64,000 bases of DNA, from the NCBI RefSeq assembly GCF_003289645.1, contig NZ_QLYX01000010.1, positions 62,001-126,000 of the forward strand. Direction: 5' to 3'. This document shows, piece after piece, positions 47,623-55,956 of the stretch (positions within the stretch are counted from its first letter, which is position 1; every line of letters starts with the position of its first letter). The position numbers and the translations under genes are program-made. This DNA is from Actinomadura craniellae (GTDB lineage: Bacteria; Actinomycetota; Actinomycetes; Streptosporangiales; Streptosporangiaceae). Below the pieces are notes generated by a model. That model saw nothing but the letters and a program-made list of their open reading frames with translations. It searched no databases and was not told the origin of the DNA.

Positions 47623-48117
47623 ATGCATCCCAACGTCGCACGCGTCGCCGCCGCCCTCGCCGAGCGCGGCGCGACCGGAGAGATCATCGAACTGCCCGAG
47701 CCCGCCCCCACCGCCCAGGCCGCCGCCGAGCAGCTCGGCTGCCCCGTCGGCGCCATCGCCAACAGCCTGATCTTCGACGCGGACGGCGCCCCGCTGCTGG
47801 TGCTCACCAGCGGCGCGCACCGGGTCGACACCGCCAAGACGGCGGCGCTGGCCGGGGTGTCGAAGCTGCGGCGGGCCACCCCCGAGTTCGTCCGGGCGGC
47901 GACCGGCCAGCCAATCGGGGGCGTCGCGCCGGTCGGGCACCCGGCCCCCGTCCGCACGCTGGTGGACGTGTGGCTGGAGCGGCACGAGATCGTCTGGGCC
48001 GCCGGCGGGCACCCGCTGACCGTCTTCCCCACCTCCTACGCCGAGTTGCTGAGCATCACCGGCGGCACCGCGGCGGACGTCGGCGCGACCTTGCAGACAG
48101 CGCCCGACGGAGCGTGA
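47623..48117 (+). CDS. YbaK/EbsC-family (prolyl-tRNA editing-like) protein
   Basis: A 164-residue protein of the YbaK/ProX fold. Seen are CPVGAIANSLIF, LLVLTSGAHRVDTAKTAAL and PIGGVAPVGHPAPVRTLVD, with the GGxxPxGH loop of trans-editing hydrolases acting on mischarged tRNA. The exact tRNA is not readable. The ATG at 47623 behind TAGAGT gives a leaderless start; an upstream ATG at 47566 would span the promoter and is rejected. Confidence 0.92.
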   Translation: MHPNVARVAAALAERGATGEIIELPEPAPTAQAAAEQLGCPVGAIANSLIFDADGAPLLVLTSGAHRVDTAKTAALAGVSKLRRATPEFVRAATGQPIGGVAPVGHPAPVRTLVDVWLERHEIVWAAGGHPLTVFPTSYAELLSITGGTAADVGATLQTAPDGA

Positions 48118-48175
48118 TACACCTGAAAGCCGGGGACCTCCCGCAACGACCGCAAACGCGATCACCGGAGCGCCG

Positions 48176-49114
48176 ATGGGCGGACACAACGGCGGCATGC
48201 GCACCGGTCCGGGTGCGCGCGACCCGAACTTCCGCGGCATCGACCCGGCCGCGCTGGCCCACCTGATCAAACAGATGCAGGCCGCGAGCTCGGCGGTCAA
48301 GGGCTGGCTGGCCGGGCATCCGCCGCCGCCCGGGGTGGCCGCCACCGGCTACCGGCAGGCCGCCGACATCGAGCGGTGGGCGACCGAGCAGCTCGGCATG
48401 CTGACCCGGCGGCACAACTACGCGGTCACCCACCCCGACGCAGGCGGCGGGGTCACCGCGCCCGCACCGCCACCACGGCGCACGGGCACACCCCGCACCG
48501 GCGCCACCCCGCCCGGCGGCGGGGTCACCGCGCCCGTACCACCCCCGCGGCGGAAGGAGACGCCCCGCACCGGTGCCGCTCCGCCCGGCGGCGGGGTGAG
48601 CGCGCCGCCACCCCCGCGGCAGGCACCCCGGCAGCCCCATGTCACCCCCCGTGGCGCGGGCGACCTGGGCGACTTCCCCGACCGGCCGAGCGCGCTGCGG
48701 GCGGGCCGGGCGGACGCGCTGGCCGCCGACCGCGCGCTCGCCGACCGGAAACCCGTCCCCGACCCGGTCTGGAAGCGCCTCACCGCGCACGCCGACGACC
48801 CCGACTACACCGAGGCCCTGTTCGACCGGCTCGGCCCGGCCGGCGCCGCGGGCCTGCTGCGCACCGCGCAGGGCCACCCCGAGCGGACGGCCGCGCTGCG
48901 CGAGTCGTTCGGCACGGTGGGCCGGCACGCCCCGCTGGACGAGAAGTGGCTGCGCACGTTCCTCGCCCAGGCCGAACGCGACGGCCTGCGCACCGAGGCC
49001 CTGGCCCTGCTCGCCCGGGCCGACCTCGGCGACCGGACGCAGGCGGCGCTGGTCCGGGCCACCGGAGAGGCCACGACCCCGCGGGTGGGCGCCGAGCGTC
49101 CCGCCGCCGGATGA
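48176..49114 (+). CDS. Unknown protein with Pro-rich repeats, possible secretion-system substrate
   Basis: A 312-residue protein I do not recognise. Residues ~20-85 form helices of WXG100-like length with a Trp (VKGWLAGHP and IERWATEQL). Residues ~88-150 are a linker of three near-repeats built on PRTGATPPGGGV and APxPPPRR. The C-terminal ~150 residues are helical (DPDYTEALFDRLGPAGAAGL). It resembles the helical-plus-linker architecture of type VII-linked proteins. The ATG at 48176 has GGAG five bases before it. The next small gene begins 10 bp after its stop. Confidence 0.7.
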   Translation: MGGHNGGMRTGPGARDPNFRGIDPAALAHLIKQMQAASSAVKGWLAGHPPPPGVAATGYRQAADIERWATEQLGMLTRRHNYAVTHPDAGGGVTAPAPPPRRTGTPRTGATPPGGGVTAPVPPPRRKETPRTGAAPPGGGVSAPPPPRQAPRQPHVTPRGAGDLGDFPDRPSALRAGRADALAADRALADRKPVPDPVWKRLTAHADDPDYTEALFDRLGPAGAAGLLRTAQGHPERTAALRESFGTVGRHAPLDEKWLRTFLAQAERDGLRTEALALLARADLGDRTQAALVRATGEATTPRVGAERPAAG

Positions 49115-49124
49115 CAGGAGTGTG

Positions 49125-49463
49125 ATGGGCGCGCTTCCGCCACCCCCCAGCAGCGTTCCGCTCCCGTTCGACGGCGCCGCGGCCGCCACGCTGCCGCCCG
49201 GGCAGTCCCCCAACCCGGCCTACCGGCAGCTTTACCAGGCCTACCAGAGCGCCTACGGCAGCATCGACGAGCTTCGCCGGGCCCTCGACTCCCCGGTGAA
49301 GACGCTGAACGGCACCGACGCGTGGCTGGGGCCGGAGGCCCGGCAGTGGGGCGACCAGCTCGAGGACGGCCGGCGCCGGCTGCGCTCGGCGGCTGACCGC
49401 ATCCTGTGGGACATCTACACCGCGCTCTCGGCCACCGACCGGGTCGTCGGTATCGCCGGGTGA
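49125..49463 (+). CDS. Small WXG-like helical protein
   Basis: A 112-residue protein downstream of the Pro-rich-repeat protein. A Pro-rich start (residues 1-30) precedes helices containing LYQAYQSAYGSIDELRRAL, AWLGPEARQWGDQLEDGR and LRSAADRILWDIYTAL. WLG and the helical hairpin recall WXG100/ESX partners, but the motif is not exact. AGGAG precedes the ATG. The two genes are probably co-transcribed and may encode an interacting pair. Confidence 0.7.
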   Translation: MGALPPPPSSVPLPFDGAAAATLPPGQSPNPAYRQLYQAYQSAYGSIDELRRALDSPVKTLNGTDAWLGPEARQWGDQLEDGRRRLRSAADRILWDIYTALSATDRVVGIAG

Positions 49464-49475
49464 CGGCCGAGACCC

Positions 49476-49481
49476 TAGGCT
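49476..49481 (+). promoter_or_regulatory. -10 element TAGGCT of the GNAT gene
   Basis: The hexamer is seven bases upstream of the ATG at 49489 with no ribosome site, consistent with a leaderless mRNA. Confidence 0.5.
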
Positions 49482-49488
49482 CTGCCCG

Positions 49489-50070
49489 ATGAGGGAGCCG
49501 AAGCTGCGCGAGGTCGACGCCCGGGGCTTCCGGCGCCGGCTGGAGCCGGTCGTCTACGACGTGTACGCCGCCGCGATGCGTCCCCCGGCCGAGCAGCTGC
49601 CCGGCCGGTACGCGGTCATCGCGCGGCACACCGAGTACCCGGGGTTCCGCGCCCTCGTGGCCGAGCGGCGGCGCGCGGTGCACGGCTTCGGGTACGGGTT
49701 CCACGGCTCCCCCGGGCAGTGGTGGCACGACGTGGTCCGCTGGGCGCTGGCCGAGGTCGGCGGCCCCGAGCACGCCGACACGTGGATGGCCGACTGCTTC
49801 GAGGTCGCCGAGCTGCACGTCCACCCCGACCACCAGGGCCGGGGGCTGGGCCGGGCACTGCTCACCGCGCTGTGCGAGGGCCGCACCGAACGCACGGTGG
49901 TGCTGTCGACGCTGGACCGGCCCGGGTCGGTCGCCCGCCGGCTCTACCGCTCGGTGGGCATGGTGGACCTGCTCGCCGGGTTCCGCTTCCCGGGCGGCGG
50001 CCCGCCCTACGCCGTCATGGGCGCGACGCTGCCACTGGCCGCCGCGCCGTCGACGCCGAGCAGCTCGTAG
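49489..50070 (+). CDS. GNAT-family N-acetyltransferase
   Basis: A 193-residue acetyltransferase. The acetyl-CoA motif A is AELHVHPDHQGRGLGRALL (residues ~105-123), followed by a C-terminal LYRSVGMVDL. The substrate is unknown. The mRNA looks leaderless. The last 64 bases overlap, tail to tail, the end of metF on the other strand, so the two transcripts must be antisense over their ends. Confidence 0.9.
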   Translation: MREPKLREVDARGFRRRLEPVVYDVYAAAMRPPAEQLPGRYAVIARHTEYPGFRALVAERRRAVHGFGYGFHGSPGQWWHDVVRWALAEVGGPEHADTWMADCFEVAELHVHPDHQGRGLGRALLTALCEGRTERTVVLSTLDRPGSVARRLYRSVGMVDLLAGFRFPGGGPPYAVMGATLPLAAAPSTPSSS

Positions 50071-50942
50071 ACCTCGCGGGTCGCCGTCGACTGGTTGAAG
50101 GTGATGAAGTGGATGCCGGGCGCCCCGGCGTCCAGCAGTTCCCGGCACAGCTCGGCGGCGTGCTCGATGCCCATCCGGCGCACCGCGTCGGGGTCGTCGG
50201 CCACCGCCTCGAACTGAGCCGCCAGGTCGGGCGGGAACGGAGCGCCCGACAGCTGCTCGGAGCGCTCGATGGTGCTGATCTTGGTGACGGGCATAATGCC
50301 CGGGATGATCGGGATGTCGCAGCCGTGTGCCGCGACCCGGTCGCGCAGCCGGAAGTAGTCGTCGGCGCGGAAGAACATCTGCGTGATCGCGTAGTCGGCG
50401 CCGGCCCGGCACTTGGCCACGAAGTGGCGGGTGTCGCTCTCGATGTCGGGCGAGCGCGGGTGCTTGTAGGGGAAGGCCGCGACCCCGACACTGAAGTCGC
50501 CGTACGACCTGATCATGTGCACCAGCTCGGCGGCGTACTCGACCCCCTCTGGGTGCCGGATCCACTCGCCCATCGGGTCGCCCGGCGGGTCGCCGCGCAG
50601 CGCCAGGATGTTACGCACGCCCACCCCGGCGAACCGCCCGATCAGATGCCGCAGCTCGGCGGTCGAGTGGTTGACCGCGGTGAAGTGCGCCACCGGGGTG
50701 AGGGTGGTGTCGGTCGCGATCCGCTCGACGATGTCGACCGTCTTGTCGCGAGTCCCCCCGCCCGCCCCGTACGTCACCGACACGAAGGTCGGCCGCAACG
50801 CCTCCAGCCTGCGGATGGTGTCCCAGAGGGTGTGCAGGCCCTTCTCGGTCTTGGGCGGGAAGAACTCGAACGAGAACGATTTCTCCCCGGTGGCGAGCAG
50901 CTCGCGGATCGTGGGGGTGCGGGCGGGCTGTACGGAGCGCAT
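50007..50942 (-). CDS. metF: 5,10-methylenetetrahydrofolate reductase
   Basis: A 311-residue flavin TIM barrel giving 5-methyl-THF for methionine synthesis. Family marks are FSFEFFPPKTEKG, FVSVTYGAGG, NILALRGDPP, ADYAITQMFF and IPGIMPVT. The ATG at 50942 follows TAGGCT by six bases. Its 3' end overlaps the convergent GNAT gene. Next to the prenyl synthase it reproduces the mycobacterial Rv2172c-Rv2173 arrangement. Confidence 0.97.
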   Translation of the reverse strand: MRSVQPARTPTIRELLATGEKSFSFEFFPPKTEKGLHTLWDTIRRLEALRPTFVSVTYGAGGGTRDKTVDIVERIATDTTLTPVAHFTAVNHSTAELRHLIGRFAGVGVRNILALRGDPPGDPMGEWIRHPEGVEYAAELVHMIRSYGDFSVGVAAFPYKHPRSPDIESDTRHFVAKCRAGADYAITQMFFRADDYFRLRDRVAAHGCDIPIIPGIMPVTKISTIERSEQLSGAPFPPDLAAQFEAVADDPDAVRRMGIEHAAELCRELLDAGAPGIHFITFNQSTATREVYELLGVDGAAASGSVAPMTA

Positions 50943-50948
50943 TCCCTC

Positions 50949-50954
50949 AGCCTA
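50949..50954 (-). promoter_or_regulatory. -10 element TAGGCT of metF
   Basis: The minus-strand hexamer ends six bases before the metF ATG, consistent with a leaderless transcript. It lies back to back with the prenyl synthase promoter. Confidence 0.45.
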
Positions 50955-51033
50955 GCGACACGGCCTCGACAGCCTCTGGTCCTTGGGGGTCCCAAAACCG
51001 GACGAATATGCCCTCCCTTCGCCAGTTGCTCGA

Positions 51034-51039
51034 TACCCT
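51034..51039 (+). promoter_or_regulatory. -10 element TACCCT of the prenyl synthase gene
   Basis: The hexamer is seven bases upstream of the ATG at 51047, consistent with a leaderless transcript and favouring that start over the ATG at 51008. Confidence 0.5.
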
Positions 51040-51046
51040 CAGCCCC

Positions 51047-52111
51047 ATGTCCACCACAGAGTTCACCGGTCGCGTGCGTAAAGAGATCGACGAGGCGCTG
51101 TTCTCGTGGATCGACGAGCAGCGGCCGGGGCTGCTGGCCATCACCGACGACCTGGCCCCGATGATGACCGCACTGGACGCGCTCCTCGCCGGCGGCAAGC
51201 GGCTGCGCCCGGCCTTCTGCTACTGGGGCTGGCGCGCCGCGGGCGGCCCGGACGGCCCGGCGATCATGTCCGCGGCGGCCTCGCTGGAACTGCTCCAGGC
51301 GAGCGCGCTCATCCACGACGACGTCATGGACGCCAGCGACACCCGGCGCGGGCAGCCGGCCGTGCACCGGCGCTTCGAGATGATGCACCGGGCCGAGGGC
51401 TGGCCCGGCGTCGCCGAGTCGTTCGGCGCGGGCGCCGCGATCCTGCTCGGCGACCTGTGCCTGGCCTGGTCGGGGCTGCAGTACGAGAACAGCGGGCTGG
51501 ACGACGCGACGTTGCAACGCGGCCGCGGAGTCTACGACCTGATGCGCACCGAGGTGATGTGCGGCCAGTACCTGGACCTACTGGAGCAGGCGCGCGGCCG
51601 CAACACGGTCGAGTCGGCGCTGCGCGTGGTCGAGTACAAGAGCGCCAAGTACACCATCCAGCGCCCGCTGCACCTGGGTGCGGCGATGGCCGGAGCCGAC
51701 CAGGCGTTCATCGACGTGCTGGGCGCGTACGGGCTGCCCCTGGGCATCGCCTTCCAGTTGCGCGACGACGTCCTCGGGGTGTTCGGCGACCCGGCCGAGA
51801 CCGGCAAGCCCGCCGGCGACGACCTGCGGGAGGGCAAGCGCACGGTGCTGGTGGCGCTGGCTCTGGAGCACGCCACCCCCGCCCAGACCGCGGTGATCGA
51901 CGACCGGCTGGGCGACCGGGAACTCGACGCCGAGGGCGTCACCGCGCTACGCACGATCATCACTGACACCGGCGCGCTGACCGAGTGCGAGAAGATGATC
52001 GAGCAGTACGCCGACGCGGCGCGCGCCACGCTCGCCGCCGCCCCGATCTCCGGTGAGCCCCGGGAGGCGCTCACCGAGCTGACCGTGGCGGCGACCGCCC
52101 GCCGCGGCTGA
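51047..52111 (+). CDS. Polyprenyl (geranylgeranyl-type) diphosphate synthase
   Basis: A ~354-residue trans-prenyltransferase. The first Asp-rich motif is LIHDDVMDASDTRRG and the second is FQLRDDVLGVFGD; GGKRLRPAF binds the isopentenyl diphosphate. Residues before the first motif (SAAASLELLQASAL) lack bulky blockers, suggesting a C20 or longer product, but length cannot be fixed. It corresponds to mycobacterial idsA2 beside metF. An ATG at 51008 is an alternative start. Confidence 0.93.
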   Translation: MSTTEFTGRVRKEIDEALFSWIDEQRPGLLAITDDLAPMMTALDALLAGGKRLRPAFCYWGWRAAGGPDGPAIMSAAASLELLQASALIHDDVMDASDTRRGQPAVHRRFEMMHRAEGWPGVAESFGAGAAILLGDLCLAWSGLQYENSGLDDATLQRGRGVYDLMRTEVMCGQYLDLLEQARGRNTVESALRVVEYKSAKYTIQRPLHLGAAMAGADQAFIDVLGAYGLPLGIAFQLRDDVLGVFGDPAETGKPAGDDLREGKRTVLVALALEHATPAQTAVIDDRLGDRELDAEGVTALRTIITDTGALTECEKMIEQYADAARATLAAAPISGEPREALTELTVAATARRG

Positions 52112-52148
52112 GACCCCCGTCCCCCTTTCGGCCCAGTCGGAGTGTCCA

Positions 52149-53174
52149 GTGCCGGACAGTGGTGCCCCGCGCGGGAAGGGCGGGAAGGCCGGGAAGGCGT
52201 CGCCTTCCTCGTCTTCTTCGTCTTCTTCGTCCCGCGCATCCTCGCGAGCCGCGGCCGGCCGGGACGCGCTCGGTCCCGACGACCCGCGCCGGCTGGGCGG
52301 CTACACCCTGCTGCGGCGGCTCGGCGAGGGCGGCCAGGGGGTGGTCTACCTGGGCCGTGACGGCGACGGAAACCCGGTGAGCGTGAAGGTGCTGCGCGGC
52401 GGGCGGGCGGCCGGGCAGCGCGCCCGTGCCCGGTTCGTGAAGGAGGCCGCCGCCGCCCGCCAGGTCACCGGCCCGCACACCGCCCGGGTGCTCGCCGCCG
52501 ACGTCGCCGGCGACCGCCCCTACATCGTCAGCGAGTTCGTCGAGGGCCCCTCGCTCCAGCGGCAGGTCACCGAGCACGGCCCCCTGGCGGGGGCACGGCT
52601 GCGCAAGGTGGCGCTGCGCACGGCCGGGGCGCTGGCCACGATCCACCGGGCCGGAATCGTCCACCGTGACTTCAAGCCCGGCAACGTGCTCCTCGGCCCG
52701 GACGGCGCCAAAGTGATCGACTTTGGCATCGCGCAGGCACCGGACTCCGACACGCCGCTGACGACCTCGCCGGTCGGCACCCCCGCCTACATGGCCCCCG
52801 AGCAGATCGAGGACGAACCCGTCGGCCCGCCCGCCGACGTGTTCGCCTGGGGCGCCACCCTGGTCTTCGCCGCCACCGGCCGGCCGCCCTTCGGCACCGG
52901 CCCGAACGCCGCGGTGATGCGCCGGATCGTCTCCCGCCCGCCGGACCTCGGTGACCTCGACGGCCCGCTGCGCGAGGCCGCGCTGCGCTGCCTGGACAAG
53001 AACCCCGCCGCCCGCCCCACCGCACCGCAACTCGTCCGGCTGCTCCGCAACGGCGCCCCGTCCGCCAAGCCCGCCGCCCCCCGGCGCATCCCCCGCTACC
53101 GCTGGCGCATGATGGTGGCCCTCGCCGTGGTCATCCCCCTCGGCTTCGTCCTGGGCATCCTGGTACCCACCTGA
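52149..53174 (+). CDS. Membrane Ser/Thr protein kinase with Ser-rich N-terminus
   Basis: A 341-residue Hanks-type kinase. Residues 1-45 are Gly/Lys/Ser-rich with a nine-Ser run from tcc/tcg/tct repeats. The kinase domain (~50-305) has LGEGGQGVVYLG, VKVL (ATP Lys), HRDFKPGN (catalytic Asp and Asn), DFGIA, and GTPAYMAPEQ. A single membrane helix (~322-338) lies at the extreme C-terminus, so it is tail-anchored with no external sensor. The GTG at 52149 has GGAG six bases upstream. Confidence 0.93.
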   Translation: MPDSGAPRGKGGKAGKASPSSSSSSSSSRASSRAAAGRDALGPDDPRRLGGYTLLRRLGEGGQGVVYLGRDGDGNPVSVKVLRGGRAAGQRARARFVKEAAAARQVTGPHTARVLAADVAGDRPYIVSEFVEGPSLQRQVTEHGPLAGARLRKVALRTAGALATIHRAGIVHRDFKPGNVLLGPDGAKVIDFGIAQAPDSDTPLTTSPVGTPAYMAPEQIEDEPVGPPADVFAWGATLVFAATGRPPFGTGPNAAVMRRIVSRPPDLGDLDGPLREAALRCLDKNPAARPTAPQLVRLLRNGAPSAKPAAPRRIPRYRWRMMVALAVVIPLGFVLGILVPT

Positions 53175-53248
53175 CCGCCCCACGGGGACCTTTTCCGATA
53201 ACTTGAACCTGTCCGCGGGGTGTCGGCCGGGGGTCGGGTGACGAAGAG

Positions 53249-55753
53249 TTGACCAGGATCGGGCTCAGCTACGCCGCCCGCTCCGACGTCGGCCTCCTCA
53301 AGGAGGGCAACGAGGACTCGGCGTACGCCGGCCCGCACCTGCTGGCCGTCGCCGGCGGCCTGGGCGGGCACTCCGGCGGTGCGACCGCCAGCGCGCTGGT
53401 CGTCGGGGAACTGGCCGGCCTGGACACGCGACCACCGGAGAGCCACCGGCTGCTGGAAACCCTCGAACAGGCGGTCAAGTCCGCCAACGAGAAGCTGCAC
53501 CACATCGTGGAGTCCGACCCGGCCCTGCAGGGGATGGGGACGACGCTCACCGCGATGCTGTGGGCGGGCAACCAGGTCGCGCTGGTGCACATCGGCAACT
53601 CCCGGGCGTACCTGCTGCGCGACGGCAATCTGTTCCAGATCACCCACGACCACACCCTGGTGCAATCGCTGGTCGACGAGGGGCGGATCACCCAGGACGA
53701 GGCGGCCTCGCACCCGCAGCGCTCGCTGCTACTACGCGCGCTGGACGGGTGGGGAGACACCGAACCGGACCTGTCGCTCCGCAAAGCCAAGCTCGGCGAC
53801 CGCTACCTGCTGTGTTCGGACGGCCTGTCCGACATGGCCACCGCCGATGCCATCTTCCAGGTGCTCAGCGACTACACCGAGCCCGAGCAGGCGACCAGGT
53901 CGCTGATCGACCTGGCCAACCGCGGTGGCGGCCCCGACAACATCACCTGCGTGGTGGCCGACGTCATCGACCGGGACCGGCGACCCCCGCTGGTCATCGT
54001 CCCCCGGCTCGCGGGCGCCGCGGCGAACGCGAGCGTGGTCGACGACCGGGAGGCACCGTGGGCGGACACCTCCGCGCAGCCGGCCGCCCCGCCCATCATC
54101 GGGCGGCACCACATCCTCGGCGAACTGCGCTCGGACGGGCTGTCCATCACCTACCTGGCCCGCTCCCCCGAGGGGCGCCAGGTCGCCGTCGAGGCCCTCC
54201 GCCCGCACACGGCCGCCGACCCGGCGAACCGGCAGCGGTTCGGCCGGGCGATCCTCGCGATGAGCCGCGTCCGCTCGGCCCACACGGTCGGCGTCCTGGA
54301 AACCGCCCCCCACGGCGACCCGCCGCACGTCGTGCTGGAGCACCTGGAGGGCAGGTTCCTGAACGAGGTCGTCGAACAGGACGGGCCGCTGGCGCCGGAG
54401 CCGCTGGCACGGCTGGCGGCCGGGACGGCGACCGCACTCGCCGACATCCACCGGGCCGGTGTGGTCCACCGCGATGTCAAGCCGAAGAACGTCCTGTACA
54501 CGGCCGATGGCCCCAAGCTCACCGGCTTTTACATCGCCCGGGCACTGGACCGCGACGACGCCGACATCACCACGCCGGGAACGTTCATCGGAACGCCCAC
54601 CTACCTGTCGCCCGAAGTGCTCGCCGGAGAACCGGCCGGCCCGGCGAGCGACGTCTTCGGCTGGGCACTGACCGTCCTCTTCGCCGCCACGGGGTGGAAC
54701 CCCTTCGAGGCCGACACGGTGGAGGAGACCCTGCGGCGGGTCTCCGGGCCGGCCCCGGCCCTGCCCAGGGTGCCCGGCCCCGTCGGCCCCCTGATCCGCC
54801 GGTGCCTGGACCGGGACCCGGCCCGGCGGCCGGGCGCCGCCGAGTTGCTTCCGGCCCTCGGCGTCGCGCCGCCGCCCACCCTGCCCCTCCCCGGAACGGA
54901 GGAGTTCACGGCGGCGACGCGGGACGACGCCCTCCGGCACGCCGACTTCTCACTGCCGGGTTACCAGGTCCAGGAGATGCTGGGCGAGGGCGGTTTCGCC
55001 ACCGTCTACCGGGCTCGCCAGATTTCGCTGGACCGCGACGTGGCCGTCAAGGTGCTCGACCGCCGGCTCGGCGAGCGCGACCTGCGCCGGTTCCGGCGCG
55101 AGGTCGACGCGGCCGTCCGGCTCTCCGGGCATCCCGGGGTGGTGGCCGTCCACGACCGCGGCACGCTCGACGACGGGCGGCCCTTCCTCGTCATGGAGCT
55201 GTGCCCGGGCGGCTCGCTCGCCGACCGGCTCCACCGGGACGGGCCGTTGCCGCCCGGCACCGTGCGGCGGTTCGGCGTCCAGATCGCCGACGCCGTGGCC
55301 GCCGCGCACGAACTGGGCGTGCTGCATCGCGACATCAAACCGGCCAACCTGCTGCTGAGCCGGTTCGGCCTGGTGGCCCTGGCCGACTTCGGCATCGCGG
55401 TGCTCGCCGACCCCGGTCAGGATCACTCCGTGACGTTGTCGATGACGCCCGCCTACGCGGCACCGGAGATGTTCAAGGGCGCCGACCCGAGTCCGGCCAG
55501 CGACGTCTACTCCCTGGGCGCGACCCTGTACGCGTTGCTGGCCGGCCGAGCCCCGCACTCGCCCGACCGGCAGCTACGCCCCGAGGCGTTGATCGCCCAC
55601 CTGATCCGGCAGCAGGGCGCGCCTCTGCCGAGAGTCCCCGGGGTGTCCGACGCGCTGATGGACGTCCTGCGGCGGGCTCTGGACCCCGACCCCGCGACGC
55701 GCTACCCGACGGCGGTCCGGCTGCGCGACGCGCTCACCGCCCTGGACCCGTAA
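53249..55753 (+). CDS. PP2C phosphatase - pseudokinase - Ser/Thr kinase fusion
   Basis: An 834-residue soluble three-domain protein. Residues 1-240 are a PP2C domain: GNEDS, GNSRAYLLRDG, CSDGLSDM and GGPDNIT are present, but the metal-binding ADGMGGH reads AGGLGGH (Asp to Gly36). Residues ~283-540 are a kinase domain with no Gly loop, Glu315 for the ATP Lys, and GFY (426-428) for DFG, though HRDVKPKN is kept: a pseudokinase. Residues ~571-834 are a complete kinase (GEGGFATV, VAVKVL, HRDIKPAN, DFGIA). It starts with TTG. It follows the membrane kinase gene by 74 bp and may modulate it. Confidence 0.92.
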   Translation: MTRIGLSYAARSDVGLLKEGNEDSAYAGPHLLAVAGGLGGHSGGATASALVVGELAGLDTRPPESHRLLETLEQAVKSANEKLHHIVESDPALQGMGTTLTAMLWAGNQVALVHIGNSRAYLLRDGNLFQITHDHTLVQSLVDEGRITQDEAASHPQRSLLLRALDGWGDTEPDLSLRKAKLGDRYLLCSDGLSDMATADAIFQVLSDYTEPEQATRSLIDLANRGGGPDNITCVVADVIDRDRRPPLVIVPRLAGAAANASVVDDREAPWADTSAQPAAPPIIGRHHILGELRSDGLSITYLARSPEGRQVAVEALRPHTAADPANRQRFGRAILAMSRVRSAHTVGVLETAPHGDPPHVVLEHLEGRFLNEVVEQDGPLAPEPLARLAAGTATALADIHRAGVVHRDVKPKNVLYTADGPKLTGFYIARALDRDDADITTPGTFIGTPTYLSPEVLAGEPAGPASDVFGWALTVLFAATGWNPFEADTVEETLRRVSGPAPALPRVPGPVGPLIRRCLDRDPARRPGAAELLPALGVAPPPTLPLPGTEEFTAATRDDALRHADFSLPGYQVQEMLGEGGFATVYRARQISLDRDVAVKVLDRRLGERDLRRFRREVDAAVRLSGHPGVVAVHDRGTLDDGRPFLVMELCPGGSLADRLHRDGPLPPGTVRRFGVQIADAVAAAHELGVLHRDIKPANLLLSRFGLVALADFGIAVLADPGQDHSVTLSMTPAYAAPEMFKGADPSPASDVYSLGATLYALLAGRAPHSPDRQLRPEALIAHLIRQQGAPLPRVPGVSDALMDVLRRALDPDPATRYPTAVRLRDALTALDP

Positions 55754-55758
55754 CGCCC

Positions 55759-55923
55759 TCACCAGTGCGGGGGGCGCTCCTCGAGGAGGTGGGCGTCGTC
55801 GGACTCGGTCGAGCGCCACTCGCCCCAGCCGGTGTCGGTGTCGTCGCCCGTCTGGTCGGGCAGGATCTCGAACTCGTCGTCGGCCAGGTCGACCGGACGC
55901 TCCTCATCGGGTTCGATGCTCAT
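55759..55923 (-). CDS. Small acidic protein of unknown function
   Basis: A 54-residue very acidic protein (MSIEPDEERPVDLADDEFEI) ending in a Trp/His tail (EERPPHW). It has no membrane segment. The ATG at 55923 is in frame with an upstream ATG at 55947 that is less likely. It ends five bases from the convergent kinase-fusion stop and lies 33 bp after the zinc peptidase gene. The conserved-looking GWGEW and PPHW ends suggest a real actinobacterial family that I cannot name. Confidence 0.6.
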   Translation of the reverse strand: MSIEPDEERPVDLADDEFEILPDQTGDDTDTGWGEWRSTESDDAHLLEERPPHW

Positions 55924-55956
55924 GGGCCCATTGTCGGGGATCACCACCGGCCGCTC

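Noticed and set aside
52199-52240. Short tandem tcg/tct repeats resembling a microsatellite
   Set aside because: They encode an in-frame Ser run in the N-terminus of the kinase at 52149; possibly variable in length but part of the gene.
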